DNA from: Nipponacmea schrenckii
Lineage: Eukaryota > Mollusca > Gastropoda > Lottiidae
Direction of reading: 5' to 3'
Assembly (NCBI GenBank): GCA_030562195.1
Contig: JAUJPP010000005.1
Location: 33,963,106-34,027,105, forward strand
DNA length: 64,000 nucleotides
Shown here: positions 1 through 14,625 of the stretch, in pieces
Numbering within the stretch: the first letter of the stretch is position 1
Layout: each line of letters begins with the position of its first letter
The notes under the pieces: generated by a model
What the model saw: the letters and a program-made list of their open reading frames with translations, nothing else
The model's database searches: none
What the model was told of the DNA's origin: nothing
Translations under genes and position numbers: made by a program

Positions 1-3000
1 GAAGGCCTCTTTTAAAACCATCTAATGAATGTGAACAATGGTATCAGTTTACAACAAGTCAAAATGTTGATATCACCTGTCAAAATATTGTGTATGTCTC
101 AATTTAATAAATAAACAAAATGGCTAACAGTTTAAATGTGTTGTTCACATCCATTGACCACAAACATTAAGTTTACATCTATGGTTTGGTCACTTCAAAA
201 GGCATCTGCTTTGTAAAGGTTAGAAGAATTTGTTTGATGTGTGTGAAGAGTCATTTGAATTAGTCAGGGTCTTGTTTTGCTATCTATTTCTTTCAATGTA
301 CATCTTGACCTCAAATGTCCAAAATGATCTTACTTTCACAATCATTATTTGTCTTGAGGGATTTGACAGTACACAGTTTGAAGGTTTATGTATCCATTCA
401 CACAAAACCAGTAGTGTTTTGGTGATTTCCTTTAACTTACAATCTCCAAATACCAGACATAAAACCCAAACATACCATTGTTAGCTAACTACAATCACTG
501 AATATCAACAATATAATGGTAAACAAAACTTTAACCATGTGCCAGTGCCTTTTATTGAACAGCAACTTGTTACTTTCAATCACCCTAATCTCTCAATGTA
601 GATTTGACTTTCATGGTATCACATGAAACATGAACCATTTGAGTAAATCTTCTGTCAAATCTTTAGTCTTGATTAAAATTTTAAAATCCAGTAATGAATA
701 AGCTTACATATTCTTAAAAGCCAAGTTCGCACCATGAGGCAGAATACTTTTTTTAAATCGTGGCCTAATTTTGTTAATTTTAATATAACGTGTAAATTGG
801 ATTTTTCTTACCTTAAATGAGCTGCATTATCAACAGCTTGATAGCTATTACTTTTCTCGTTCACACATTGTGCTACAGTAGGCTCCAAATTTAAAAATCT
901 TCGTAAACACACAAAAACATTTAAGCAAGACATTTTGTTAGTATGTGTTAATATTGGATTTTTGTGTACTTAACACAATACAAAGTTCACTCAAGCTCAC
1001 TTCAGAAAATCTTCTTAAAATATAACCCTAACATATCCTAAAAATTATTAACTACATTTGTTAAACTAACACCTTTTCCATTGTTTTCTGATTAATTTCA
1101 ATATAGCTGACAAGTTTTCAATAAGTAACAATTTTATGTTCATGATAAATTTCAATAATAATTTCTCATTCAATCTTAATATCAGATTTTTATTTGTAGA
1201 CGGGAATCCTTTTGCTTCCTGAACATCTCAGTAAATTAAGCAGTCATCTTATAATTTGTACAATTACTTAGAGAGCATCTACTCCATCACTAAAATTGAA
1301 ACTTAATAATATCACACTATTGTTCTGAAAAAGTATCGGTTTAATGTTCTGAACACATCTGAATTATGCACTGAAAACATCCAATTATGCTCCTAATACA
1401 TCTAATAATATGTTCTAAGCTCAAGATGAGCTCTGAAAACATCCATGTTCTTTACACTCTCAAATTAATGTTCTAAACACATCAAACTAAAGCTCTGTAC
1501 ATCTGACTAACAATCTGAATAGAAGCTGTAAATGCTATAATACTGTCAACATCAACTAACATTCCAAACCAATGTCTCAATTCTCAATGTAAAATTTTGG
1601 GCTGATTATCGGATAAATCCATTTATTTCTGAACCATCCATGTAGTTTTAAAATACCAAGCAGGCAGGTTTAAAGTTCTCATCTTTGGGGATAATAAAAC
1701 CAAACATTGCATCTTGATAATAGTAAGAATGTCAGGAAAATTAATTCATAAAAGCAGCTCAATATTTTGATCCAGGATTTTCCAATAATTTGATGATAGT
1801 TTGTATGGATACCTATCACTGTCTATATAGTCATTTCTATTGTTTTATTGTTGCAGGCTATCTTGTAACCAATCTTATAAATTATTCTCTTTTTCTCAGT
1901 ATTGATCTCTGATCTTATCATTGTCATTCAACTTTCTCAATGTTTCAGAATTTCCATTCCAATAAGTTTGTTTATTTTTAAGTACTGTTATATAAAGGTT
2001 TCTGTTTATAATGTAATTAGACATCTATGGCACAAGTTGTTGCTTATTTGTACTTATTACTAATATACTGAACTCACACACACACACAAAACAGCTTTTA
2101 AGAATCAGGAATCACATCCAAAATCTAAAGAGGTCTAAATCCAAATAAAAGATCATGTATCATCATATTACATTTTGTAGTCAGTTGCCCAACTTGTGAT
2201 TTTTAGTTTGGTTTGAGTCTGAAAGTCTTGTATTATAGATACACATATTTTATGACATTGTCATGATAAAGCATAGTCATACTAAAGCTATGCCAGACAG
2301 AGCAATGATATATAACAATGTATAAATTTTTATGAGATTTACAGTCATAAAATCAATTGTTAAATACATCTATCACATAATATTTTCTCACAGACTTGTT
2401 ACAATAAAGAAATATTATTAATAACCCATCACAATTACCATTTGTAATAATTAATCAAGATTCAATATCATGAATTGCACGGAAGATTTCTCAATCTTTA
2501 TATAATGTTGTGAAATCACTGTTAGTTTGAGGACCACAGGAAATGTCAGATGTTTTTAGAAATTGTAACTATAGGCGTAATCAAAATCTGTTACCATTTA
2601 TACATCAACATATTCATTATCAGAACCAATATCTTCTTCCAAAGTAAATCCTTTCTGATCTGTCGATTACCTGACAACAATACCTAAGAAATACCAAACC
2701 TCAGTTTGACAATAGTCTTGTTAACCTTTTTCATTTACTTTCCTCATACACATAAGAATGATTTTTCAATTTCTTCCTTTCCTTATGTTGTATGTTTATT
2801 ATAAAATTAAAAATCCAAATTATTCCACATCAATACCAGAAGTCGAATGTTTGACCAAGTTTAATATCTGGCCTGCACTCATTCATCAAAATAACCTCAT
2901 AAGAATAATATTTTAATTTCATCTATTCCTTATGTCACAATAACATCTTCAAATTTCTTTCAGGCAATAGAACCCTCGAGTCAGTTGTAAACTTGTGATC

Positions 3001-5395
3001 AATGAATATATTCAAGTATTATTTGGCAACATACAGAATTGAAGACGATACTGACAATCAATATGAAATATTAAAACTAATCAAGGATTATTCAAATAAT
3101 CCACATAAATATGGCACAAACTAATCATTTCTTATTTCTCTTTTTCTTCCTTAAATTAAACTAGTGTATCCTGATAAAGTCAAAGCAAGGAAGTCACACA
3201 CTGTAATCCCATGTTGGACTAGTTAGTCTTCATTCAGACGAAATTTAAACACAACTTTATCATGTCACCAAACATAGTTTTTCACCAAGTAAAAAAAATT
3301 TGTGTACCTCTTACAAAAATGTGTATGATTCTCAAGGCATGTATTCTAAATGTATTTGTTTTATTCCAAGTTTAATGGTATAAACGCCCCATTTCAAAAA
3401 GTCTGCTATTACAGAACATCCCAGAACAGCACAGCACAAGAAATGTTATTGTGGTTATGTAATTTAAAAGGATCTAAAATCCGAGCAAGATACCAAGTTC
3501 AGTGTCACACAAAATGCTGCCTATCGCAATCTTAAATAATCCTCAAATATTACATTCCAGAACACATTTAAGTAAATCCTTATGTATAATAGTATCAGAA
3601 GTGTAGGATTCTGTTCTGGGTACCTCTATAACACACTGACATATTGATGTGACATTTATTATTAATCGGTAGTTACTATGTAACTGGTCTACCTAGCAGA
3701 CAACAGTTTACTATAAATAGATACAGCGATTTACCGATTCCAGTTAGTGGTACTTAGCTTTTTTCCTGCCTCTAACCAGACCTCTAACTATTTAATGTCA
3801 AAATTGAACAAACCAAAGCACATATTTTCCGATAGTTGGATTACTATTCAATCAATTCTGTATAGAGTGGTGGTTCCGTCTGCTAACTAGTATCATGATA
3901 TTCCAATTCACTCTCATGATGTCTCTTTCACTGATTAGAGTTTTAATTCTTCTATAGCTGAGGATAATACTGAGGAATATGTTGGTGATATTAGAGTTAT
4001 GTCTATCTAAGATAGAAGTAATAAATAACTCATCAACAATAATATTAAAAAGTTAATATAATATTCCAGTCCAAGATTTAATCAGAAACCTAAGAAACAA
4101 ACTAGGATTGGAAAATTCGGCTGTCATTGCATTCTACAACAATAGTACCGGGTATGTCATAAGGGATGTCAAGTTACAAGTCAAGTCATAGACCTTCAAA
4201 AATAACCCTTAACCCAAGATGATAAAAGAAGCTATCCTATTGATACCAGGAATAATTGTTTTAGATTCTTTCAGTTTAATGGGATATACATGTACAGTCA
4301 CATTCTCAACAACTTTTAAACTACATGTCAGTTTGACAAATGAAATCACAATTCTAAGAAATTTGGCGAAAATTATGAAGCAATAAGTATAATTCTTCAC
4401 TCCAATAACCTTGTAAATTGAACATGTAAAAGCAAATGTCAGAATCACAGACCAAACAGGGAACCGTGCCAATTTCAGATCAATACTACACAGTATATAG
4501 ACCTAGTCATTTTACTTTTAAATATAAAGGAAATCTTAAAATAGGAATATTTTAGAGCTTATTGAATATACCTAACAAATTTATACTTCTTATCTTTATC
4601 TACTTTCAACAAAATGGTCCAACACATCCCAGAATAAATAAATTTTATCTAAAACTCAAACTGTCCTGACACATATTTTATGAGGGGTGGGCAAGAAAAA
4701 ACATGAGACCACATTTCAACAGTCCTTGTATATTCTTTTCAAAAAAACTGATATTACTTTTCTTTGAAAAAAATCTACTACGATACAATTTTTACTCACA
4801 ATTTTGCCAATCTTTGGACAAAGTTTTGATTAACGAGAGTGTTACAGGGAGAACAATGCCAGAATTTTAACTGAAGATAAGAATTATAACCAATTTGTTC
4901 TGACCATTCCAGTCCTCTATATTCACTGTCTTTTATAATACTCTAATATTTCTTTCCAGACTTACCTGTGGCTTTTATCTCATTTCATTTATCAATAATT
5001 CAGCAAACCATTCAATGGCATTATAAACAAAATTAAATCAAAACTTTTAATTTAAGCAAATTATAACTTTGTGTATATATTGAAAAATGAGAATTTAAAT
5101 ACCAGACATACTTCAATCGTTGCCATACATAAAATTTGAGTGTTTTCATTTATAGATTCAAAATCACAAAAAAATAGGTGTCAAAGGACAAATTAACACA
5201 TACCAAACACAACATTAACATCAGTGAACTTAATTTTTGAGACAAAAATTACTTTTCATAAAATAATATACAACTAAACTTTACTATTGTAGCCTAAAGA
5301 TGTTTCTACATAAACAGAATCCAATTAGTTATACATACAGGTTCAGACAGGCAGAATATATCAACATGTGCTGTACAGAAAATAGATAGTAATTT
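1..5395. other. AT-rich DNA with no recognisable gene
   Basis: No open frame here looks like protein and no transposon domain is seen. There is a very short CA run near 2082. If the coiled-coil exon at 16969-17201 belongs to a long minus-strand gene, this stretch could be intron; that is inference only. Confidence 0.6.
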
Positions 5396-5400
5396 CCATC

Positions 5401-5474
5401 TTTCTAACAGACCAGCTAGTATAATCATGATACCCAACTTTCTAATAGAACTGCTAGTATACCCAAGGTGATAG
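5401..5474 (-). repeat. Two inverted units at the head of the 38 bp array
   Basis: Two diverged copies of the adjacent minisatellite unit lie here in the opposite orientation: the plus strand reads TTTCTAACAGACCAGCT and then TTTCTAATAGAACTGCT, the reverse complement of the core AGCTGGTCTGTTAGAAA. They directly abut the forward array that starts at about 5475, so the boundary is a head-to-head inverted repeat. Confidence 0.8.
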
Positions 5475-5815
5475 TAGCTGGTTTGTTAGAAAGTAGGCTA
5501 TCATGATGATACTAGCTGGTCTGTTAGAAATTGCCTATCAAGATGATACTAGCTGGTCTGTTAGAAAGTTGGCTATCAGTATGATACTAACTGGTTTGTT
5601 AGAAAGTTGGCTATCATGATGATACTAGCTGGTCTGTAAGAAAGTTGGCTATCAAGATGATACAAGCTGGTCTGTTAGAAAGTTGGCTATCATGATGATA
5701 CTCACTGGTTTGTTAGAAAGTTGGCTATCATGATGATACTAGCTGGTCTGTAAGAAAGTTGGCTATCAAGATGATACTAGCTGGTCTGTTAGAAAGTTGG
5801 CTATCATGATGATAC
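5475..5815 (+). repeat. 38 bp minisatellite, left block (about 9 units)
   Basis: Tandem units of 38 bp share the core AGCTGGTCTGTTAGAAAG, followed by TTGGCTATCATGATGATACT. Units vary at a few positions (GTCTG/GTTTG, TCATG/TCAAG). There are no unique spacers, so it is a simple minisatellite. The block is cut by the hAT-like element at 5816. Confidence 0.95.
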
Positions 5816-6852
5816 TAGTGCTCACACGAATAATAGATTAGTTGTATTCGAAGCCGTTTTCCCGATTATTCGAATCGGATTTTCCTATTCGATTAAAACA
5901 CGATTAAATGATAATACATTCGTTTTGAAAACTCCCCTTTGAACAACATTGTCTTTATAACGGCAGTCAAACTAATAATATGCCGACTAAATGCAAGAGT
6001 GTTGTTTAGAAATATTTAACTTTAAATAAATCAACCCAAACTGCTACTGATGTTTCAAAATTGGACATAAATTCGCACACAATAGTTCTTGATTACTTCT
6101 GTTGGTTATCCTAGTTCTAAGATTACAAAATGTGCGTTGTAAATTCTATTTAGACGAACCGACCCGGATATAGGACAAATCCACTGGAATCAATTTGGTT
6201 ATATCGAACCGCAATGCAATACAGGTTTTAAGAATTAAACGTTCAGTTTTCTATCCAAATGTAGACAAACAACTATCCTTGGATCTATTTTAATCTCATG
6301 CCTGGAAGTACAGACCGCTTTGGTTATGGAGAGTAATTTGGTAAACTGATTTTTAAGCAATTTATTAGGAATTATTTCGAGATTATCCCCGTACCAAGTT
6401 ATATATAGATTGTGTTGTTAAGTCTCTCAGCGTTGCATCTCGTTTATATAACTAGTGCTGGATAATCAAAGTATTTAACTTTTGATTAGCTGGTATAAAT
6501 AGAAACATGTAATTATCCAATCAGATGAAAGAAGGTTCACTTCGTATGTTTTCCTTTTATTTTGGTACTTCGATTTTTTTATCAATTAGAACTGAATACG
6601 TTTTATTCTATTGTTTACCGGCTTTATTGTTCATCAAAACGCAACGGGCATGTAATAAATAAGAATTGTATGTCATGAAATACCCTTTCAAAGCGAGGTA
6701 TTTATAGGAATGTTGTAAATCTGTATTGCAAGAGAGAAAAACGGGAAATTTCATCGTTATCAATAATTAAAGCTGATTTTTCGATGCAATTTTTAATCGA
6801 ATTATGCCGTCGAATAGTCGAATAGCAAAAATCACTATTCGTGTGAGCACTA
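5816..6852. mobile_element. Non-autonomous hAT-like DNA transposon, 1037 bp
   Basis: The element starts TAGTGCTCACACGAATA and ends with the exact reverse complement, giving perfect 17 bp terminal inverted repeats. It is flanked by an 8 bp direct duplication, GATGATAC, at 5808-5815 and 6853-6860. An 8 bp target duplication and a terminus fitting YARNG are hallmarks of the hAT superfamily. Both subterminal regions carry repeated TATTCG/CGAATA motifs, as expected for transposase-binding sites. No transposase is encoded: the only open frame, at 6702-6890, overlaps the terminus and has no resemblance to one. It would have needed an enzyme supplied in trans. Removing the element and one duplication restores a normal minisatellite unit, so it inserted after the array had formed. 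Confidence 0.9.
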
Positions 6853-7510
6853 GATGATACTAACTGGTTTGTTAGAAAGTTGGCTATCATGATGATACTA
6901 GCTGGTCTGTAAGAAAGTTGGCTATCAAGATGATACTAACTGGTTTGTTAGAAAGTTGGCTATCATGATGATACTAGCTGGTCTGTAAGAAAGTTGGCTA
7001 TCAAGATGATACTAGCTGGTCTGTTAGAAAGTTGGCTATCATGATGATACTAGCTGGTTTGTTAGAAAGTTGGCTATCATGATGATACTAACTGGTTTGT
7101 TAGAAAGTTGGCTATCATGATGATAATAGCTGGTCTGTAAGAAAGTTGGCTATCAAGATGATACTAGCTGGTCTGTTAGAAAGTTGGTTATCAAGATGAT
7201 ACTAGCTGGTCTGTTAGAAAGTTGGCTATCAAGATGATACTAGCTGGTCTGTTAGAAAGTTGGCTATCATGATGATACAAAGCTGGTTTGTTAGAAAGTT
7301 GGCTATCAATGATGATACTAGCTGGTCTGTTAGAAAGTTGGTTATCAAGATGATAATAGCTGGTCTGTTAGAAAGTTGGCTATCATGATGATACTAGCTG
7401 GTCTGTTAGAAAGTTGGTTATCATGATGATACTAGCTGGTCTGTTAGAAAGTTTGCTTTCAAGATGATACTAGCTGGTCTGGTAGAAAGTTTGCCATCAA
7501 GATGATACTT
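6853..7510 (+). repeat. 38 bp minisatellite, right block (about 17 units)
   Basis: This continues the array at 5475-5815 on the other side of the hAT-like insertion, in the same orientation and phase. The last two or three units near 7440-7510 are more diverged (GTTTGC for GTTGGC), as is common at array edges. Confidence 0.95.
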
Positions 7511-10500
7511 AATAGATGATAACCTGTTTTAACCAGCTGTCTGGTAACTTCTTTTCAGCCATTTTTAACTAGCCGGTTAGTTATTTTCTTTATTGTAAAG
7601 AATCACCATTGATTACGTCAGCTGATATAAATAGACAAATCAATTCTTTTAATGAAACTAGGATCAAGTTGTCTAAGAGATTGGCGAAATGGTTTGTGTC
7701 TGTATAGCCAATAGATAGGGTACTGTAAGGCTACAAATTATTGCGAGATTGAAATTAATGTGTTAAATGCGACCTATCTGCGATCGCATTAATTTGTATC
7801 CGCATTTTTAAATACATATTCCCATGTGAGTTTTATGGAGTTCAAATATGGCTGACAGTAGTGAACATTGATATAGGGGTTAAGTAAATAAATTGAGACG
7901 GGTGGGATTAAGTAATTAGGTAATTATCTCTAAATTTGAAGCTGGTTAGTAATCAATGACGTTAAAAAAACAAAATATTTTCGCACTTGACTATTTAAAA
8001 TCTTGATCATTGTTCATGTCTTCATGCATTAATCACTTTAGAATTTTGATGATATTAAAAAATGCGACACCTATCGTGGATCGCATTAATTTGTACTCGA
8101 TTATGTAATTATAATGTGTATATTGAATGATGTAAAATATTGTTTATAGTGTATAGAAATATACTGCATCTTAAAATGAACTTGGCCAATAAGATCATAT
8201 ATTCATGAGTAAATATACCTGCTGTTAAAAATATAAATAAATATCATTACCATTCTTGAGAACTAAAATTCTATCTTCATGCTAAGACACAGTATCCCTT
8301 TAAAATCCATTCATATAACACATTCAAAGCAAAACTTGGCAGCACAACATCCACACGAATGAACAATTTTGATAATCCTTAAAGCAAACATAGCCAGTAT
8401 TTTCAATATTGTATCTTACAATAAGATCACAGCTTTATTGGGGCAAAAATAAGATAGCACTGGATAAAACATGTTCTGCTATGAAATCTTTTGGAATTCC
8501 CTAAGGTTATTATTATACTAGGGCCATTTTAATAGATTAAAAATATTGACAATGTTTATAGACAACAAATTTACATTAAGATAATAACAACTTTTGGTTT
8601 ATAATCATTTCTTTTCTGCATGGGGCTATATTAAGTTCAGAGGTTCCAACTTTTACAGTTTCCACTTCAGGAATGACCATCTATCTGTGACATACACTCT
8701 GTATTCTAATGGGAGTTTTTATATTATAACCTGGCAATCAAAAGCAGTTTTAATTATAACAAGACGCATCAGAAGAAATCATCTTATTTTATGCTGAGAA
8801 AATTGAAGGGAAGTGTCAGCAATAAATAACTAAATTTATTGAACAATAAAAATATCCTTTCATGCTTTTAATAAGGTGTCACATATTTGTACAGAGCCAA
8901 TCATATAATGGTATCTTGGTTACATATAATTACCTTTAAATAGGTTATAAATTACAGGATAGTCAATTTGAATGGTCAAGTGGTCATCTGATATAAAGGC
9001 TGGTACAGCTTGTCACTGATATTCATCACAACTCTATACATTGTACTATGGTGAGAAAAGTCTGTACATAATTAGGTAATATTGAGGTAATGTTCGAAAA
9101 TGAAACAGAAATTTCACACATATATAAAACTGTTCAAAATATAACAACCTTTCTCACCATTCCAAAAGTAGCCTTTTCATTTTTCTTTCTTCAACAAGTT
9201 CCATTTTCGCTTATTATCATATCAGACCTATCTCAGTCTTCACCTACTCATACTGAGAATTTAAATTTACATTTGTTCTTAGAGTTAGTTTTTCTATTAT
9301 TAGTTGAAATGACACTGACACACAAAACCTACAATGTCTACTAATAACAGACTAATCAAGCTGAGCTGAGTATTTAATTTATAGACTTTATGTGTTAATG
9401 GCCCACAAATTACTTTCACACTATCTCTAGAAAGGAGTTAACCCTTTAACCTGCTGTACATTTATAAATAAATAGGTTTAAAAGACCTGGCATTAAGAGG
9501 ACATGAAAAGGGTCTGTATGTTAAGGGTTAATGATATGAGATAAATCAATTCTATTCTTCTAAAGGTGACATAACTAACATTTATATACATGTGATATCA
9601 GAATATTATATAACATTTTATTTATTGAGAAATTGCTACAGTAAGAGAATAAAAGGCTGCGTGGTGGATTTAATTGAATTCAAATATTACCAACCTATCT
9701 CACAATGGGCTCTGGATTGATTGATCAGTTCAATGTCTATTCTACAGAACTTTTCCTTACATGTTCTATTTTTTAATTCTAGGCTGAATAAGAATGATTT
9801 TCGTTACCAATCGTAAAATATTCTTTTAAAACGATTAACTGGAAATATATAAAAACACACACAAAAATATTAATCTCAATCTCCCGCAAGAGATTGCGGA
9901 TTATGTGAGGATAGGCATCAAATTCATAATAAAAACAACGTAAAAAATTATGGAAAGAGAGCGGTACTGCGATATCTACAAATTTTTAAATAAAATCACT
10001 ATAAATTTAAGTTCTATACGGTACCGAATTGTTTCTAGCCGCAGTCTCACAAATGTTTAGGTTTCGTACGTGTATCCAAAGGCTTCCATGATTCCTTTTT
10101 TGATTCCCATTGACGTTATAACGTTCTGGTTTCCTTGGAGCTCCTATGACGTCCTTTTTCTTCGCTTTTCGTATCGTAATAAATAATTTGGATCATGACA
10201 GTAACATACCCTTCCACATGGACAGTTTATGACTTGTTGGTGTCCAATTGAAAAGTGCACATTCACCTCAAAATAATCCAAACAAAACTTGGCCAAACTT
10301 TTTGTATATATAAAAGTACTACAAGTAAAAAACAAGCTTAACAGGTGTAAAATATTAAAATTAATCTAGAAATTATGGACCCACGTGTACAAATATGTAA
10401 GTATATATGAAGAGAATATATTATAATATTAATTAAGTTTAAACTAGATCATCCTCCACTCAAGACCTCTAAAATCTGGTTTTTCTTGATCAACATGTTT

Positions 10501-13500
10501 ACTTATTGTCCAGATGGTAAGAGGGACTGACCTGCAATATATAAGTGTCTTTGATTTTTTTTTTTCTATTCAACTTTATTGCCTCTTGTACTGTTTGAAA
10601 GAAAAGAGAGAAGCTATGGTGACATTATGATATGAGTATGTAATATTTGTCATCATAGATGTCACATTAGACATTTGCAACAGGATGTGCAAAATTATTA
10701 AAGAAAATCCATCAGACTCTGAGAGGAATTGCTACATTAACTTGAATTTTCAGTTTTTTCAACTCTATTTACCACTGTCAGTGATGCAGGTCACAAGGGC
10801 TAACATGGAAAAAACATGGATAATATACCAACGCCTTGTATTCTACAGGCTGTGCACATTGAAGATCCTATAGATTTTTTTCTTAATGATTACAGGAGTC
10901 TTCTCACAAGTCTAAAGTCTGCTTACTAAGATAATGATGGATGGACCAAGTCAAGTCTCAATCTGCCCATGAGGATGTAGGTTATTAAATCCATGTGATC
11001 ACCTTAACAAGTAATTTCCCATACAGAGTTAAGTACAGTCAGTAGTAAACCATGTGCACTATGTACAAGCCTAGTCAGGCAAGTTAATCATTTCTCTATT
11101 TAAAATTAACCATTTATAATATCTTTTAGTCTATACATCATGTTTAATGTGAAAAAAAAAACTACAAAAGGTTATTATCATTGGAGCACCCTTACTGACT
11201 TATGAAGAAAAAATTACTTCTCTACGACTTTTTTATACGATATAATTATATTTAATAGTTAATATTATTATCATTGTTCTATATCTATACAGTATTCTGT
11301 GAGATTATCCAGCCCACAAATTATTCAACCTACACAGTTTTTGTTCTGACTAGACAAAGAAACTGGTAGTTGGGAGTAAATTATCAGGTAACACAACACA
11401 ACAATAGACACACCCGATTCTAAAACTCACACACAATCAAATATTCATCAGTATCAAAAAGATACTGAATATGAAATACTACTGAATATATACAAATACA
11501 GACTATAAAATAAAACTGAATATATACAAATACTGAATATGATTGATAACTGAATATTATACATACTAAATATCATACATTACTGAGTATAATATCATGT
11601 TTTTTGTCCACGGTAGATAAGATCCCTGTTTATTAACTCCAGATGCAATTTGCATTGGATATTTGAATCAATGGTATATTTTTTATATTTTTCATTTTTA
11701 AGTTGCAAAACTGAAAAAATAGACTTTCAATATCAAGTTTGTTTCTAAATAAAAAGCCTAAATTTTAGGGACAAGAAAAAGACAAAAGACAAAAGAAAGA
11801 AATATTGAAAATAGGAGATATTTTGGGATTTTACAGTATATTAAGTTTCAAGTTTAACACTCATACATTTTAAAGGTGAAAAGTATACTTTATTAACATA
11901 TATACAATTATAAACCTATATTTGTCATGGGCAAGGGTAATATCAAACCATATTACCAACCTTAAGTTTGCAACTAGTTATTTCAGATACAAGTAATACA
12001 TTTGAATAAATATTGTTTTAAAAAAAAAGTAATGCATTTGAATAAAAATTTGAACTTACCCGGTGACACAAAACAACATTTTGAATTATCTTCCTAAAAG
12101 AATTATTGCTGGTATCACAAAGTCACACCATGTCTCATGGTTAAATTTAAGTCAAAACTTATACAGTTATTTACTTCTAATATAAATCTGAGATTAGTCA
12201 GTTTATCAAATGATTATAGACTTACACAGAGATAATCCTAGTTGTGTAAATTTTATCCACTAAGTCGCTTCCAAGATAGAAATTGTTCACACATTTTTTA
12301 ATAATTATATGAACACAAAATATTCACAATCACAAAAATGTACACTTTGTAAGCAAATCTTTTAAAATAATCTTAAAAGAGATTCATAAAATCATTGAAA
12401 AGATATTCCAGTGCTTAATATCCATATATACCTGCATCACCCGACAAGTTCTACATGTACTCACAGTTGAAAAGTATTTTGTGACAGTAATCTTAGTTCA
12501 CCCTCTATGCTCAGTGACAGAACGTAAATTAAAGTGTGTTGACTCCACCACGCGACAAGGTATTATAGTAGAGTGTATTAAAAGGGTTAAGGCAATGATG
12601 TTTTATCTTATTTAACATCTGTTGGTAAAGACAGGGGCCATTTACTCTCTATTTATACCCTTAATCAATTATTATCAAAGTCATTTCAATCCTTTTATCA
12701 TATTTTATACATTTTCAACTAATCAATTATTTGGGGTGCATCTTCTGATCAAATCCAAAACTTTCAGAACATTTGAATAAATCTTCAAAAATAAACAAAG
12801 GCGTTTTGAATGAAAGCTTAATATGAAGTTATTCACTATCCCTTGTTGAAAAGTGGACTAACCTTTTATTATAAGGTAGGTAACATCTGTTTGGTCACAT
12901 TCCATTTGAAATTAGGGGTGATCTTATGTCACGAACTGTATTGACATAATACAGTGTGTTTATTTAGGTGTAATGTGTGGAATAACCATGAAGAAACAAC
13001 AGTGGATATTTGGTTTAAGATGTATCAGATTAAACAAGGAAAAGGTTGAAGTATTATTCAATATCAGACATTACTAGACATCCTCTAACCTGACTGGCTT
13101 CAGACAACTTCTATTCTTCAAGATTTTCATTTTTTAAGGGATAACCCTTACCCACTGGCTTAGACATTTTATTTTAAGATTTTCATTTTTTAAGGGATTA
13201 ACGTTTCCCCTTGCATACCATGTTCATTTGTGAGAAAAAAATTTTAACATTTGATTTTTAAGTTTCCCCTTTGAATGACAAAAATGTTCATAAGTTGACT
13301 TGTTATGGAAGCTATCGCTTTAAGAACTTGTTGACAATAAACTAGCTGCCTATCTGATGGCTGTTTTGTTGTGGAATGGGTATTGAATTTGTTGCTGGAC
13401 TGTTCCCAAATGATCTGGGGTCTGTTAGTGTTGCAGCAAGGCTGAGTTTGGTTGCTGGTTTATGGTCATAAATAAATTGTCTCTGGACGTGCAAAGCACG

Positions 13501-14620
13501 GGTAAAATAAACTGGTTGGTTTGATTTATGGTCACTATTGTATTGGTTCGGACAGTAAAAATTCATAGTGGTAAAAAGTTTCTAGACTGTAGGTGTCCTA
13601 ATTGGTTGGTAGACTTGGCAGCTATTCCAGGTGAGTCTAATACTATTACCTGAGAGTCCTATAGGTGATACCTTGGCGCCTTTGCCCTGGTCGGGTCTTA
13701 AACACTATAACATGTGAGAGTATTCAATGTCCCCCTTTAGTATGCGTCTGGTTTTAAAATAGATGTGAAAAAAATATTTCCTCAAACCAAAAAAATTACA
13801 TTCTTAAGACACATTTCATCATAGTATAAAAATTTCGCCATAATTAATAATAAATTTTTTAAAATTTATCCAAAAATACAAGTTAATTCAGCCTGTTATT
13901 TAACTATAATTTAAATATAATAGTTTATCCATGATATAATGTTGATTTTTCCATAAAATGACCCTTAACAAAGAGGGGGTGCGCACTATATACGGTTAAA
14001 TAAATTTAGGGTATTTTTCCCAACGAAAATGCCGCAAGTCGATGTTAAGGATCCGCCATTTTGTCTTCCTTCATCGACATTCGCGGTAAAATTGATTCGT
14101 GTAAAAGATCGAATTATGATTTTAATAACGGCCCAACATGATTATTATCTTATAAATTAAATATTTATTGTTAAATATTTGAACAAAACTTAAGGATTAA
14201 AGTTAATTTTTGTGTTATTTGTATGGAAAATATTACGTGAAGACGAGAGGTACCAAAAATAATGATCACGGTGCAAGTATTTTGGATGGCTTTTATAGTA
14301 GGAACAATTGATTGTCATGCTTGATGACATGCCTCAATACGTTATCGAGTCTTGCCTGAATATAAACACGGTTACCAGAATAACTGGGTTTTAATATAAT
14401 CCATTGTTTTCCTAATCATTCATCAGATATGATACACAAGGTTCACGTCGTCAATTTTTTCATTTCCGTTGAGAGATACTAGTCGATAAATCTTATGCGG
14501 GGGGTAAAAGCAGACGATAAAAATAAACTATTGAGAGAATCATGTCACTCCAGCGAGGATTAAAGACTTAATTAAGAAAGACAATGATATTTATTAACGT
14601 CAAACAAACGAAACAATCAC
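7511..14620. other. AT-rich DNA without a recognisable gene
   Basis: Apart from a short inverted-repeat element at 8171-8303, nothing can be assigned. A stretch at about 13340-13680 has visibly higher GC and an uninterrupted minus frame but no recognisable domain. At 10144-10335 a minus frame is rich in Cys near its end, but it is unsupported. Confidence 0.5.
8171..8303. mobile_element. Internally deleted copy of the TTAAAGGGATA MITE family
   Basis: This ~133 bp copy pairs the AACTTGGCCAATAAGA half with the TTCTTGAGAACTAAAAT half and ends TATCCCTTTAA, the family's inverted terminus. It retains both halves seen in the longer copies at 39639-39956 and 49812-50149 but lacks most of the middle, including the internal palindrome. 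Confidence 0.65.
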
Positions 14621-14625
14621 ATCTA

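Noticed and set aside
4209..4472. 87-codon minus frame
   Set aside because: Composition is typical of chance frames in AT-rich DNA, with no domain and no splice context.
5401..7510. CRISPR-like regular repeats of 38 bp
   Set aside because: There are no unique spacers between repeats, the units are directly contiguous, and the context is animal DNA. It is a minisatellite.
10144..10335. 63-codon minus frame with a Cys-rich end
   Set aside because: CPCGRVCYCHD is suggestive, but no upstream exon, known domain or repeated copy supports it.
13342..13566. 74-codon minus frame in a GC-richer stretch
   Set aside because: No recognisable domain and no clear splice sites; it may be part of a decayed repeat.
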